Assembly: GCF_014192715.1 (NCBI RefSeq)
Contig: NZ_JACHYH010000010.1
Coordinates: 23,082-87,081, forward strand
DNA: 64,000 nucleotides
Direction: 5' to 3'
DNA from: Luteibacter sp. Sphag1AF
GTDB taxonomy: Bacteria; Pseudomonadota; Gammaproteobacteria; Xanthomonadales; Rhodanobacteraceae
The notes beneath the pieces are model-generated. The model was not told the origin of the DNA. It did not search any database and saw only the letters and a program-made list of their open reading frames with translations. Both the position numbers and the translations under genes were made by a program. How positions within the stretch are numbered: the first letter of the stretch is position 1; the number at the start of each line of letters is the position of its first letter. Of the stretch, positions 39,153-48,057 are shown piece after piece.

Positions 39153-40382
39153 TTATGCAGAAGAGGATGAAGAGGGTGTGGGAGACGGCGTGGCCGGCGC
39201 GCCGCAGCGCGTCCAGCCAATGGCTTGCTGGGTATGGGCGCGTAGGAAGCGCGCATCGTCGGTGCGCAGCGTCACCGCGTTGCCATCGCGATGAAGGACA
39301 TAGCCCTTGATGCCGTCGGCCAGGCGACAGCCTTCGGGCAGATCCACGCTGGCGGGCACTACCGCGTCCGTGTCGCCATCGTTGCGGATCAGCACGTCGA
39401 GCATGCCGGGCGTGGCGGCCGGCTGGAATACGGTGGCGACGTGCCCATCGACGTAGCGGCCGCGCATGACCGCCAGCCAGGTGGTCATGCTCCAGGCCCG
39501 CTGGTCGTCGCTGGTAGGCAGGCGAAACCATACGATGCCGCGCAGATTCGCAGGACGGCTTTTTTCCAGCAGATCGAGCAAGCGCGACACCTCGCGCGGC
39601 GACGCCGCCAGCTCGGCGGACGACGAGCCCGGCACGAGACCGGCCTTCTCGCTTTCCACCGCGAGAAGGCGGCCGTCGCCATCCCAGCTGACCCGCGAGC
39701 CGTACGTGGGCAACGCCACGCGGTACCCCGCACGTGTGTGCTTCGCAAAGCTCCTGATCCACCGGTACGCCATGTCGGCGTCGAACAGGCCTGCGTGCGG
39801 TGACTGCACCGCATGCACCTGAAGCACGGCCTCATCGACCGCGGCCGTGACCGTATCCACCTGCTTTGAATCCATCCACGCGGGCAACGCGGTAATGGAA
39901 AGCCAGCGCCCCGGCAGGCGCGGCTTCAGGGTCGACAGGAACGCCGCATAGGCGGGCAACTTTGCCGTCGCACAGTCGTAGTCAATTTCGATGCCGCCCA
40001 CACGGCTATCGCTGCGCGCCGAAAGCTCGGCAATGCGCTCGACCAGGGCGGCGGCATCCAGGTTCGCCAGACGACCGTCGATGCGCACCACCAGAACCAC
40101 TGGCCGCTTTGTGGCAAGCAGCGAATCGACGTCGGGAGAAAAGGTGCGGAACTGCCCGTCGGCATCCACCTGGGCAGCCAGCACGCGCCACTGACTGACC
40201 GCATCCGTGGCCGTATCCACCGATGCGCGCAGCGCCGGTGTCCATGTGCGTTGCCAGATATAGGCATCCTGGGTCAGCGGCGTCCGCGCCCGGTCACATG
40301 CGGTGGCAAGTGCCAGAACGAAAAAAATAACGATTGTGCGCCAGCCGAGCAACGTGCCACTCCATCGGCGCCCCTGCGCCAT
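39153..40382 (-). CDS. DUF3142-type lipoprotein
   Basis: A 409-residue exported protein resembling DUF3142. The signal sequence ends in a lipobox (FFVLALATACDRA, Cys near residue 29). The core looks like a TIM barrel: RPVVLVVRIDGRLAN, GGIEIDYDCATAKLPAYAAF, GRWLSITALPAWM and the strand LRGIVWFRLPTSDDQ; IEIDYD could hold carboxylate catalytic residues. Function is unknown. It is followed after 10 bp by the 802-aa membrane-anchored protein, suggesting the two act together in the envelope. Confidence 0.8.
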   Translation of the reverse strand: MAQGRRWSGTLLGWRTIVIFFVLALATACDRARTPLTQDAYIWQRTWTPALRASVDTATDAVSQWRVLAAQVDADGQFRTFSPDVDSLLATKRPVVLVVRIDGRLANLDAAALVERIAELSARSDSRVGGIEIDYDCATAKLPAYAAFLSTLKPRLPGRWLSITALPAWMDSKQVDTVTAAVDEAVLQVHAVQSPHAGLFDADMAYRWIRSFAKHTRAGYRVALPTYGSRVSWDGDGRLLAVESEKAGLVPGSSSAELAASPREVSRLLDLLEKSRPANLRGIVWFRLPTSDDQRAWSMTTWLAVMRGRYVDGHVATVFQPAATPGMLDVLIRNDGDTDAVVPASVDLPEGCRLADGIKGYVLHRDGNAVTLRTDDARFLRAHTQQAIGWTRCGAPATPSPTPSSSSSA

Positions 40383-40406
40383 CGCCTATATTAAGCGATC
40401 GCGCGG

Positions 40407-41009
40407 TTACAGCCATCCTTTCTGTCGGGCCAGGCGATAGGCTTCGATGCGATTGGCGACACCCAGCTTGCCAATGGCTTCGGAAAGATAATTGCGCACT
40501 GTGCCATGGGACAGGTTCAGCGCCGTGGCAATGTCGCCCGCCGACTGCCCCTCACCCGCCAGACGCAACACCTGACGCTCGCGGTCGTTCAGCGGATCGG
40601 CCTCCGACCATGCTTCCAGCGCCAGCTGCGGGTCGATGGCGCGGCCGCCACGATGCACAGTGCGCAGCGCTTCGGCCAGATTCTCCGCGGGCGCGTCTTT
40701 CAACAGATAGCCACCCACGCCTGCGTCCAGCGCACGGCGCAGAAAGCCCGGCCGGGCAAACGTGGTGACGATGATGACCTTGATCGGCAGCTCCTGACGG
40801 CGAACGCGCTGGGCGATTTCCAGACCCGTGAGTCCGGGCATTTCAATGTCGGTGACCAGCACGTCCGGCTTCAGGCGTTGCAGCTCCCTCCACGCAGTTT
40901 CGCCGTCGGCCGCCGAGCCCAGCACTTCAATATCCGATTCCAGACTGAGCAGCGCAGAGAGCGCGCCACGCACCATCGCCTGATCTTCCGCCAGCAGAAC
41001 GCGGATCAT
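40407..41009 (-). CDS. NarL/FixJ response regulator (DesR-like)
   Basis: A 200-residue regulator: receiver domain with AEDQ pocket and Asp54 in VLVTDIEMPGLTG, then a LuxR-type HTH (LNDRERQVLRLAGEGQSAGD...). It resembles Bacillus DesR-type regulators that control an ABC exporter. Its ATG overlaps the stop of the second kinase by four bases (41006-41009). It probably autoregulates this ABC/kinase operon, with a binding site likely upstream of 45065. Confidence 0.94.
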   Translation of the reverse strand: MIRVLLAEDQAMVRGALSALLSLESDIEVLGSAADGETAWRELQRLKPDVLVTDIEMPGLTGLEIAQRVRRQELPIKVIIVTTFARPGFLRRALDAGVGGYLLKDAPAENLAEALRTVHRGGRAIDPQLALEAWSEADPLNDRERQVLRLAGEGQSAGDIATALNLSHGTVRNYLSEAIGKLGVANRIEAYRLARQKGWL

Positions 41010-42142
41010 GCGACGTGCTCCAGACCCGGCTGCGCCACGACCGGCACAACGATGTCGATGGACGTGCCCTTGCGGGCCGGCGACTCCATGCGCAGCGTGC
41101 CACCCAGCGCGCGAACGCGTTCGCGCATGCCACTGATGCCGTTACCGTGCGCGGCCACGCCGCCGCATCCGTTGTCGATGATCCGTACATACATGACGTT
41201 GTCTTCCCTTGTCACTGAGATGTTCGCGGCCGTGGCGCGCGAATGGCGATGAATATTGGTGATGGCCTCGCGCACGACCAGCGACAGCGCCGCCTGCGTG
41301 GTGTCGGCCAGAACGATGGCATCGGGAAGCTGCGCCACGAACGAGATGCCGGAGGCTTCCAGCATGAGGCGCGCGGAAGTGACTTCGGCGCGCAGGTCGC
41401 CCACGCGCAAACCGGTCACGGCCGCCCGTACTTCGGCCAGCGTGTGACGCGCCACCCGCTCCACTTCTTCCATTTCCTGCCGGGCGCGCTCCGGGTCGGC
41501 GAGTGCCAGCCGTCGCGCAAGCTCTGATTTGAGCGTGATCAGCGACAGCGTATGACCCAGCAGGTCATGCAGATCGCGACCGATGCGCTCACGCTCGGTG
41601 ACCGTGGCCAGTCGGCGCACCTCCGCCTGGGACAGACGCAGTTCCATATCGTTTCGGGCGGTGCGCACGTACAGGTAATTGGCAAAGCCACCAAAGCCGC
41701 CGCCCACCGCAACCACCGCGATGCGTGCCGGGTTCTCGCCGGAAACGAACATCAGCACCGTCGTCAGTCCCGTGAAGCCAACCAGGCCCCAGAACCACAC
41801 GTTGATGCGCCCGGTATAGGCAATGACGCCCGAGGCAATCAGCAGGTAGCCCACCCCCACCGGATTGAGCGACCACAGCGCAACGCCCAGCGCGCCGATG
41901 ACCACGGCGTGGATGGGAATCTGCCTCATAGGACCGATGAGGATACGCAGCGTGCACCACAGGTAGATGGGGATCGTCAGCAGCGTGGGTGCAAACCAGC
42001 CCCACGCAAACCCTTTGACGCTCAGTGGCACCTGGATCAGCGCAACCACCCAGAACACCTGCAACCCTGCCTGCAAACGCAGATAGGGCGAACCCAGACT
42101 GCCCAGCAGGGAATCGGGCGTGGGCGTGAACAGCCGTTTCAT
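41006..42142 (-). CDS. DesK-type sensor histidine kinase (second copy)
   Basis: A 378-residue membrane kinase. The N-terminal ~150 residues have about five hydrophobic segments; a HisKA_3 dimerisation helix carries the phospho-acceptor His in RIGRDLHDLLGHTLSLITLK, and the HATPase domain has VREAITNIHRHS and DNGCGGVAAHGNGISGMRER. It is a paralogue of the upstream kinase and overlaps it by four bases. The sensing region differs between the two, suggesting distinct stimuli or heterodimers. Confidence 0.93.
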   Translation of the reverse strand: MKRLFTPTPDSLLGSLGSPYLRLQAGLQVFWVVALIQVPLSVKGFAWGWFAPTLLTIPIYLWCTLRILIGPMRQIPIHAVVIGALGVALWSLNPVGVGYLLIASGVIAYTGRINVWFWGLVGFTGLTTVLMFVSGENPARIAVVAVGGGFGGFANYLYVRTARNDMELRLSQAEVRRLATVTERERIGRDLHDLLGHTLSLITLKSELARRLALADPERARQEMEEVERVARHTLAEVRAAVTGLRVGDLRAEVTSARLMLEASGISFVAQLPDAIVLADTTQAALSLVVREAITNIHRHSRATAANISVTREDNVMYVRIIDNGCGGVAAHGNGISGMRERVRALGGTLRMESPARKGTSIDIVVPVVAQPGLEHVA

Positions 42143-43350
42143 GACGCCAGCCGGCTTTCGTCGGATATGGCCTGAGGCATGGGCGCCGCAAGTCGATCTT
42201 CATTGCTCAAAGGAACGGTGATGCGCAGCGTCGTGCCGCGCTCACGCAGCGATTCCACCACCAGTTTTCCACCCAGCGCACGCACGCGTTCGCGCATGCC
42301 GCACAGGCCGTTGCCTTCCGTCGCCATGCCGCCTTTGCCATTGTCTGCAATGACGAAGCGAAGCTCACCCTCCACCCACTCCACGCGAACGGACGCGCGC
42401 GTGGCCCGTGCATGCCGGTGAATATTGGTCACCGCCTCGCGCAGCACCAGCGCCAGGCCCGCCTCAACGCGCGCGGGAAGTGCAGGCAGCGTGTTTTCGT
42501 AATCGAGATGCACAAGCGAAGAGTTCAACAACAGTTTGGCCGATGCCAGTTCGGCGGCAAGACCGGTGGCGCGGATGCCCGTGACTGCGGCGCGCACTTC
42601 GGCCAGCGCATGACGGGCGACGCCTTCGGCATCTTCCATTTCACGTCGGGCCGCGTCCGTGTCGCGATCCAGCAGGCGACGCGAGAGTTCCAGCTTCAGG
42701 GCAATCAGCGACAGCGTGTGGCCGAGCAGGTCGTGCAGATCGCGACCGATGCGTTCGCGCTCAGCCATCGCCGCCAGCCGGCGCACTTCATCGTGCGACA
42801 GCTTCAGTTCGGCATCCTTCTCCGCATTGAGGCGATACAGGAAATTGCCCGAGCCCACGGCCAGCGCCATGATGCTCATGGTGATCATCACCGGGAGAGG
42901 CCATCCCTGCAGGCTGGCTTCGATCAGGAAACTGCCCACCATCAGGCACATGAAAACCAGCGCGGTTCGCACAGAGCCGGCAAACGCCAGATACGCGCAG
43001 GAGAAGATCACATAGCTCGCGCCGCCGCTGTTGTTCCAGCGCAGAATGACCATGCCCAGCACCCCGATACCCACCGCATAGATCGCGATGCGATGGATGG
43101 GCTGGAAGTACGCGAGCAGATACAGCGAAAGAAAGACAGGAAAGCTGAGGCAGGTCGCCAGAACCCATCCGTCACTGACCGTGTTGCGGAAGATCAGGTC
43201 GCCGAAAATCCACACCGCCCAGATCAGATTGAACATCTGCAGGTAACGGTGCTTACCCGTGGCACGGTGCCGCGCGGCAAGCGAGTCCGGTGCCATCGCG
43301 AACCAGGAAGCGGCCATGCGGGGTTTCTCAGTGGAAAGACGTTCAGTCAT
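42139..43350 (-). CDS. DesK-type sensor histidine kinase (first copy)
   Basis: A 403-residue kinase with four to five membrane segments (LIWAVWIFGDLIF, VFLSLYLLAYF, AIYAVGIGVLGMVI and others), His in RIGRDLHDLLGHTLSLIALK and ATPase motifs VLREAVTNIHRHA, DNGKGGMATEGNGLCGMRER. It is very close in its catalytic part to the downstream kinase. It lies six bases after the permease gene. Two kinases for one regulator is unusual. Confidence 0.93.
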   Translation of the reverse strand: MTERLSTEKPRMAASWFAMAPDSLAARHRATGKHRYLQMFNLIWAVWIFGDLIFRNTVSDGWVLATCLSFPVFLSLYLLAYFQPIHRIAIYAVGIGVLGMVILRWNNSGGASYVIFSCAYLAFAGSVRTALVFMCLMVGSFLIEASLQGWPLPVMITMSIMALAVGSGNFLYRLNAEKDAELKLSHDEVRRLAAMAERERIGRDLHDLLGHTLSLIALKLELSRRLLDRDTDAARREMEDAEGVARHALAEVRAAVTGIRATGLAAELASAKLLLNSSLVHLDYENTLPALPARVEAGLALVLREAVTNIHRHARATRASVRVEWVEGELRFVIADNGKGGMATEGNGLCGMRERVRALGGKLVVESLRERGTTLRITVPLSNEDRLAAPMPQAISDESRLAS

Positions 43351-43356
43351 GCTACT

Positions 43357-44145
43357 TCAACCGTGGCGACGCAGGCGACGGCTGGCCAGCAGCACGAAGG
43401 CCACGGTGTAAGAAGCCAGCACGGCCACGTGAATCCATACCCCGCCATGCCCCATGCCAATGGCGCTCAGGCACAGCTCGCGCAGGTGGTAGCTCGGCCA
43501 GATGGGGGCAATGCGCTGGATGAATTCCGGCAGTATCTGCAACGGGAACCACAGTCCGGACAGGAACGCCATCGGCAGGTAAACCATGTTGATGATGCCC
43601 GGCGCACCCTGCCCCCTGACCAGCGTGCCCACCAGCAGGCCCATCGCACAGAACGGCAGCACACCCAGCACCTGCACGATGAACAGCGTGGCCATCTGCG
43701 TGCCGCTCAACACCACATGCGCTGCAAACACGGCGAGCGCCAGCAGGATCAGCGAGATGATCACGGCCACCACCATCGCCATGCTCATCTTGCCGACAAG
43801 GTACGCACCCGGTGGCATCGGCAACGCGCGCTTGAGCGTCAGGAGGCCGGTTTCCCGCTCCAGCGCCAGCGACACACCAAAACCGAACAGCCCCGGTGCC
43901 ATTACGCCGAACACACCGTAGGAGGCAAGCAGCAGGCGCGGAACGTCCGGACCATTGGCACTCCCCAGGAGGATGCCGAACATCACGTAGAACACCGACG
44001 GGAACAGCAGCGTCGGCAGCAGGAATCCCGGCATGCGCAGGTAGCGCAGGCATTCCGTACGCGCTTCCTGCACGTAAGCGCGCAGCACGCGACTGCGCGG
44101 CATCGCGGCGGCGGTTTCGCCCATGGAAAGAGTGACAGTGTTCAT
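43357..44145 (-). CDS. ABC-2 type transporter permease
   Basis: A 262-residue permease with six hydrophobic segments (e.g. FLLPTLLFPSVFYVMFGILL, VVAVIISLILLALAVFAA, LPMAFLSGLWFPLQILP). FLSGLWFPL matches the conserved ABC-2 signature. The start codon overlaps the ATPase stop by one base (TGATG). It pairs with the adjacent ATPase to export a lipid, peptide or drug; substrate unknown. Confidence 0.92.
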   Translation of the reverse strand: MNTVTLSMGETAAAMPRSRVLRAYVQEARTECLRYLRMPGFLLPTLLFPSVFYVMFGILLGSANGPDVPRLLLASYGVFGVMAPGLFGFGVSLALERETGLLTLKRALPMPPGAYLVGKMSMAMVVAVIISLILLALAVFAAHVVLSGTQMATLFIVQVLGVLPFCAMGLLVGTLVRGQGAPGIINMVYLPMAFLSGLWFPLQILPEFIQRIAPIWPSYHLRELCLSAIGMGHGGVWIHVAVLASYTVAFVLLASRRLRRHG

Positions 44146-45065
44146 CAGGCAGCTTCCTTCTCGGACGACGATGCATCGTCGTCCCGGGTAAGTTCAGTGA
44201 AGGCTTCGGCCAGACCAGCCCGCTGCACTTCCAGGTCACACAGGGTCAGATCGGCGGCCAGCAGGCGACGCACGACCGATTCGGCATCTGCCGTCACCAC
44301 GCGCAGGCGGCCGTGATCCACATCGCACTCAACGACGCCCGGCCATGCGGCCACCGTGGCCACATCCAGCGACGTGGTGCAACGGACCCGGCGATGAGCG
44401 ACACGTGCACGCAGCGCATCCACACTGCCTTCGCTGATGACCTTGCCGCGAGCGATCACGCATACGCGGTCGGCAAGCGCTTCGGCCTCTTCCAGATAAT
44501 GCGTGGTGAGCACGACCCCGCAGCCCGCTGCCACCAGCTGGCGAATCGCCGACCACAACTGCTGCCGGGCTTCGATGTCCATGCCCACGGTGGGCTCGTC
44601 GAGGAACAGGAGTTCGGGGCGTCCGCACAGCGCCATCGCAAACTGCACGCGGCGCTGCTGGCCCCCGGAGAGCGCCGAATAGTAGCGGCCCAGCAGATCG
44701 CCGATGCCCGCCACTGCCGCGGTCTCGGCGAGCGTGCGCGGTGACGGGTAGTAGCTGGCGGTCAGGTTCAGCAGCTCGCGAACTTTCAGCGTGCGGGGCA
44801 ACTCGGCCGACTGCAACATCACGCCGATGCGCCGCCGCGCCTCGATCTCCTGCGGGTCACGGCCAAACAGGCTCACCGAACCGGTATCGGCGCGATGCAG
44901 ACCCAACAGCAATCCTATGGCCGTGCTCTTGCCTGCCCCGTTGGGGCCCAGCAATGCCAGCAGCTCACCTCGACGCACCGTGAGGTTCATGTTGTCCAGT
45001 GCGACGATCTTCCCGTAGCGACTCGTAACGCCCTTCAGTTCCGCCAACATCGTTTCTGTGTGCAT
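44145..45065 (-). CDS. ABC transporter ATP-binding protein
   Basis: A 306-residue ATPase heading the operon. Walker A is ALLGPNGAGKSTAIG, the signature YYSALSGGQQRRVQFA, Walker B LLFLDEPTVGMD and the switch His VVLTTHYLEEAE. The DesK/DesR-linked type resembles NatA/DrrA subfamily exporters. The ATG at 45065 follows GGGAGGACACC. The C-terminal ~80 residues after the ABC domain are a regulatory extension. Confidence 0.95.
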   Translation of the reverse strand: MHTETMLAELKGVTSRYGKIVALDNMNLTVRRGELLALLGPNGAGKSTAIGLLLGLHRADTGSVSLFGRDPQEIEARRRIGVMLQSAELPRTLKVRELLNLTASYYPSPRTLAETAAVAGIGDLLGRYYSALSGGQQRRVQFAMALCGRPELLFLDEPTVGMDIEARQQLWSAIRQLVAAGCGVVLTTHYLEEAEALADRVCVIARGKVISEGSVDALRARVAHRRVRCTTSLDVATVAAWPGVVECDVDHGRLRVVTADAESVVRRLLAADLTLCDLEVQRAGLAEAFTELTRDDDASSSEKEAA

Positions 45066-45138
45066 GGTGTCCTCCCTTGCAACGCACCATATTCCTGCGC
45101 AACCCCTTGTACGTAGTCGCTTGCGTCATTGTGCGGAT

Positions 45139-45152
45139 GTGACATGCGTCAC
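45139..45152. promoter_or_regulatory. Palindrome in the divergent intergenic region
   Basis: GTGACATGCGTCAC is an inverted repeat of GTGAC with a 4-base spacer, located between the ABC operon start (45065) and the aminotransferase start (45243). It could be the binding site of the operon's response regulator. Inference from position and symmetry. Confidence 0.35.
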
Positions 45153-45182
45153 CCGGGGGTTACGCGGGGTGAAGCCGGGTGC

Positions 45183-45216
45183 TATGCTCGGGGAAGAAAT
45201 CCTTTACATATATACA
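45183..45216 (+). promoter_or_regulatory. Possible promoter of the aminotransferase gene
   Basis: TATGCT (45183-45188) or TATACA (45211-45216) could be -10 boxes for the plus-strand gene; GAGGAG (45231-45236) is its ribosome site. No clear -35. Weak. Confidence 0.3.
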
Positions 45217-45242
45217 CTTAGCGGCATTGCGAGGAGTGGGTT

Positions 45243-46742
45243 ATGGATGTGATCGGTCAGCTGCGCGAACTGCGCGAATTTGGCGGTGCGCCGCGTACAC
45301 ACGGATTGGACGACGCGACGGTCTCGCGCTTTGCCTCGATCGACCCGCTGCTCGGTGAAGCCGTGACCGCTGCGGTCGCATACCACCGCGCGCTGCGCGA
45401 AGACATGGCCGACTTCCTCAAGCTGGATGAATCCGAACAGATTCAGCGCGTGCAGGCTGGCTTCGTCAACTTCTATCCGGACGACGGCCTCAACCCGTAT
45501 ATTCCCGCCGCCGCCAGCGGCCCGTGGGTCGTCACGCTCAAGGGCGCGGTCGTTCACGACAACGGCGGCTACGGCATGCTGGGCTTCGGCCACAATCCGA
45601 AAGCCATTGGTGAAGCGATGGCGCGCCCGCAGGTCATGGCCAACGTGATGACGGCCAACGTCGCCCAGCTTCGCCTCACCGAAGCCCTGGGGCGCGAGCT
45701 GGGTCGCCGTCGTGGCAGCAATCCGTACTCCCGTTTCCTGTGCCTGAATTCGGGCTCCGAATCGGTGACGCTTGCCGGCCGCATCGCCGACGTCAACGCG
45801 CGCCTGATGACCGACCCCGGTGCCCGCCACGCTGGCCGCACCATCAAGCGCGTTGCCGTGAAGGGCGCCTTCCACGGCCGCACCGAGCGCCCGGCACTGT
45901 ATTCGGATTCTTCGCGTCGCAACTATCAGCAGCATCTGGCCAGCTACCGCAACGAAGACACGCTGATCACCGTGGAGCCGTACAACGTGGCTCAGCTCAG
46001 ACAGGTGTTTGCTGACGCAGACCGCCACGGCTGGTTCATCGAGGCCATGTTCCTGGAGCCCGTCATGGGCGAAGGCGACCCGGGCCGCGCCGTCACGCCG
46101 GAGTTCTATCAGGCGGCCCGCCAGCTGACGATGGACCACGGCACCCTGCTCCTTGTCGATTCCATCCAGGCTGGCCTGCGCGCGCATGGTGTGCTGTCCA
46201 TCGTGGACTATCCGGGCTTCGAGTCACTGGACCCGCCGGATCTGGAAACCTTCTCCAAGGCACTGAACGCCGGTCAGTACCCGCTGTCTGTGCTGGCCGT
46301 TTCCGAACGCGTCGCCGGCCTTTACCGCAAGGGCATCTACGGCAACACGATGACCGCCAACCCCCGCGCGCTCGACGTGGCGGTGGCGACGATGGCGGCG
46401 CTTACCGATGAGGTGCGCAACAACATCGTCGAGCGTGGTCGCGAATTCCTCGACAAGCTCAATGCACTGAAAGACGAACTGGGCGGCCTTATCACCAAGG
46501 TCCAGGGCACGGGCCTCCTGTTCTCGTGCGAACTGTCTCCGGAGTTCAAGTGTTTTGGCGCGCGTTCCACCGAGGAATACATGCGCGAGCGTGGCCTTGG
46601 CGTCATCCATGGCGGTGTCAATTCGCTGCGCTTCACGCCGCACTTCAACGTGACCAGCGCCGAAGTCGACCTGATCGTCGATCAGGTGCGCCTCGCCCTT
46701 GCCGAAGGTCCGCGCAAGGCGGCGGAGTCGCGCGCGGCCTGA
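45243..46742 (+). CDS. Class III PLP-dependent aminotransferase
   Basis: A 499-residue aminotransferase. The PLP lysine is in ETFSKALNAGQYPLSV, the phosphate-binding FLCLNSGSESVTLAGR near residue 180, and the cofactor Asp in LLVDSIQAGLRAHG, where most relatives have DEVQxGxGR. GMLGFGHNPKAIGEAMA matches family sequence. It has a long N-terminal region (~100 aa) before the fold. Donor and acceptor are unknown; ornithine/GABA/lysine-type aminotransferases are the nearest class. The ATG at 45243 follows GAGGAG. Confidence 0.9.
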   Translation: MDVIGQLRELREFGGAPRTHGLDDATVSRFASIDPLLGEAVTAAVAYHRALREDMADFLKLDESEQIQRVQAGFVNFYPDDGLNPYIPAAASGPWVVTLKGAVVHDNGGYGMLGFGHNPKAIGEAMARPQVMANVMTANVAQLRLTEALGRELGRRRGSNPYSRFLCLNSGSESVTLAGRIADVNARLMTDPGARHAGRTIKRVAVKGAFHGRTERPALYSDSSRRNYQQHLASYRNEDTLITVEPYNVAQLRQVFADADRHGWFIEAMFLEPVMGEGDPGRAVTPEFYQAARQLTMDHGTLLLVDSIQAGLRAHGVLSIVDYPGFESLDPPDLETFSKALNAGQYPLSVLAVSERVAGLYRKGIYGNTMTANPRALDVAVATMAALTDEVRNNIVERGREFLDKLNALKDELGGLITKVQGTGLLFSCELSPEFKCFGARSTEEYMRERGLGVIHGGVNSLRFTPHFNVTSAEVDLIVDQVRLALAEGPRKAAESRAA

Positions 46743-46803
46743 CGCGTTCCGGCGTAGACTCCGTGGCGCCGGCACCGGCCGGCGCCAATGGGAGAGGGTC
46801 GTC

Positions 46804-47124
46804 ATGCACGTGCATTTCCGTCTTGCCTGTACCGTTGCTTTCCTCGTCACTTCCGCCGCCGCCATCGCGGCGCCGCAGGCCGCTCAGCCGGCCAAAGACC
46901 TCACGCCGCAGCAACAGCGCATGTCCTCCTGCAACACGCAGGCCACGGGCAAGAAAGGCGATGACCGCAAAGACTTCATGAGTCACTGCCTGAAGGGCGA
47001 ATCGGCCGCACCGGCCAAAATGACCCAGCAGCAGAAAATGACCTCGTGCAACAAGGACGCCTCCGCCAAGGCACTGAAAGGCGATGCGCGCAAATCCTTC
47101 ATGAGCACCTGCCTGAAAAACTGA
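46804..47124 (+). CDS. PsiF repeat family protein
   Basis: A small exported protein (106 aa) with signal peptide MHVHFRLACTVAFLVTSAAA. It has two PsiF repeats: one starts MSSCNTQATGKKGDDRKDFM and the other MTSCNKDASAKALKGDARKS, each ending in SHCLKG or STCLKN, with two Cys per repeat that could form disulfides. PsiF in E. coli is phosphate-starvation-induced; the molecular function is unknown. I start at ATG 46804 after GGGAGAGGGT; the longer frame is Arg-rich noise overlapping the aminotransferase. Confidence 0.88.
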   Translation: MHVHFRLACTVAFLVTSAAAIAAPQAAQPAKDLTPQQQRMSSCNTQATGKKGDDRKDFMSHCLKGESAAPAKMTQQQKMTSCNKDASAKALKGDARKSFMSTCLKN

Positions 47125-47217
47125 TCCTCCCCGGACAGGCGCGCCGCGCCCCCGAGGGCCCGGCGCACCTGACCGGCCATGGCACAATAGACCTTTGCCC
47201 CTGATGCCCGGTCTGCC

Positions 47218-47847
47218 ATGAAAATCGTCGAAGTTCGCCACCCTCTTATCCAGCACAAGCTCGGCCTGATGCGCCGCGCCGGCATCAGCACGAAGGAGTT
47301 TCGCGAACTCGCCTCCGAAGTCGGCACCCTGCTGACCTACGAAGCTACCGCCGATCTGGAAACCGAAACCAAAACCATCGACGGCTGGGCCGGCCCGGTG
47401 GAAGTTACCCACATCAAGGGCAAGAAAATCACCATCGTGCCCATCCTGCGTGCAGGCATCGGCATGCTGCCCGGCGTGCTTGAACTCATTCCGTCGGCCA
47501 AGGTCAGCGTCGTTGGTCTGCAACGCGATGAAGAAACGTTGCAGCCGGTGGCTTACTACGAAAAGCTGAGCGGCCGCATGGACGAGCGCACCGCGCTCAT
47601 CATCGACCCGATGCTCGCCACGGCAGGCACCCTGATCGCTACCGTGGACATGCTGAAGGCGGCGGGCGCAAAGCGCATCAAGGGCCTGTTCCTCGTGGCG
47701 GCGCCCGAAGGTCTGGCGCGCCTGGAAGCGGTGCACCCCGATGTGGAGATCTACACCGCGTCCATCGACGAACGCCTGAACGAACTGGGTTACATCCTGC
47801 CGGGCCTCGGCGATGCGGGCGACAAGATCTTCGGCACCAAGGCGTAA
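47218..47847 (+). CDS. upp: Uracil phosphoribosyltransferase
   Basis: Converts uracil and PRPP to UMP in pyrimidine salvage (209 aa). It opens [19 protein letters not shown]; the PRPP loop is [20 protein letters not shown], and [25 protein letters not shown] is the uracil-binding C-terminus. Length equals the E. coli enzyme. No uraA permease is adjacent. Confidence 0.98.
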   Translation: MKIVEVRHPLIQHKLGLMRRAGISTKEFRELASEVGTLLTYEATADLETETKTIDGWAGPVEVTHIKGKKITIVPILRAGIGMLPGVLELIPSAKVSVVGLQRDEETLQPVAYYEKLSGRMDERTALIIDPMLATAGTLIATVDMLKAAGAKRIKGLFLVAAPEGLARLEAVHPDVEIYTASIDERLNELGYILPGLGDAGDKIFGTKA

Positions 47848-47874
47848 TTGCCCAGCAAGCCCGCTCCACGGCAA

Positions 47875-47918
47875 AAGGCGTCATGCATTTTCGGCCAGTC
47901 GTAAAATAACGACGCCTT
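47875..47918 (+). terminator. Terminator-like stem after upp
   Basis: AAGGCGTC (47875-47882) pairs with GACGCCTT (47911-47918) around an inner GTCGT...ACGAC, with TCGTTTTGC downstream. It lies about 28 bp past upp. Probable intrinsic terminator. Confidence 0.5.
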
Positions 47919-48057
47919 ACTCGTTTTGCTGTCACAAACTTGCGGCACACTCTCGCGTTGCGGCGCCCGATCAGGGGGAACGCTACGCGGATGACCCGCG
48001 TGCGCTGTTTCGGCCCCCGCTACATCGATTGATCACACATCGAAGGGGATTACTGGA

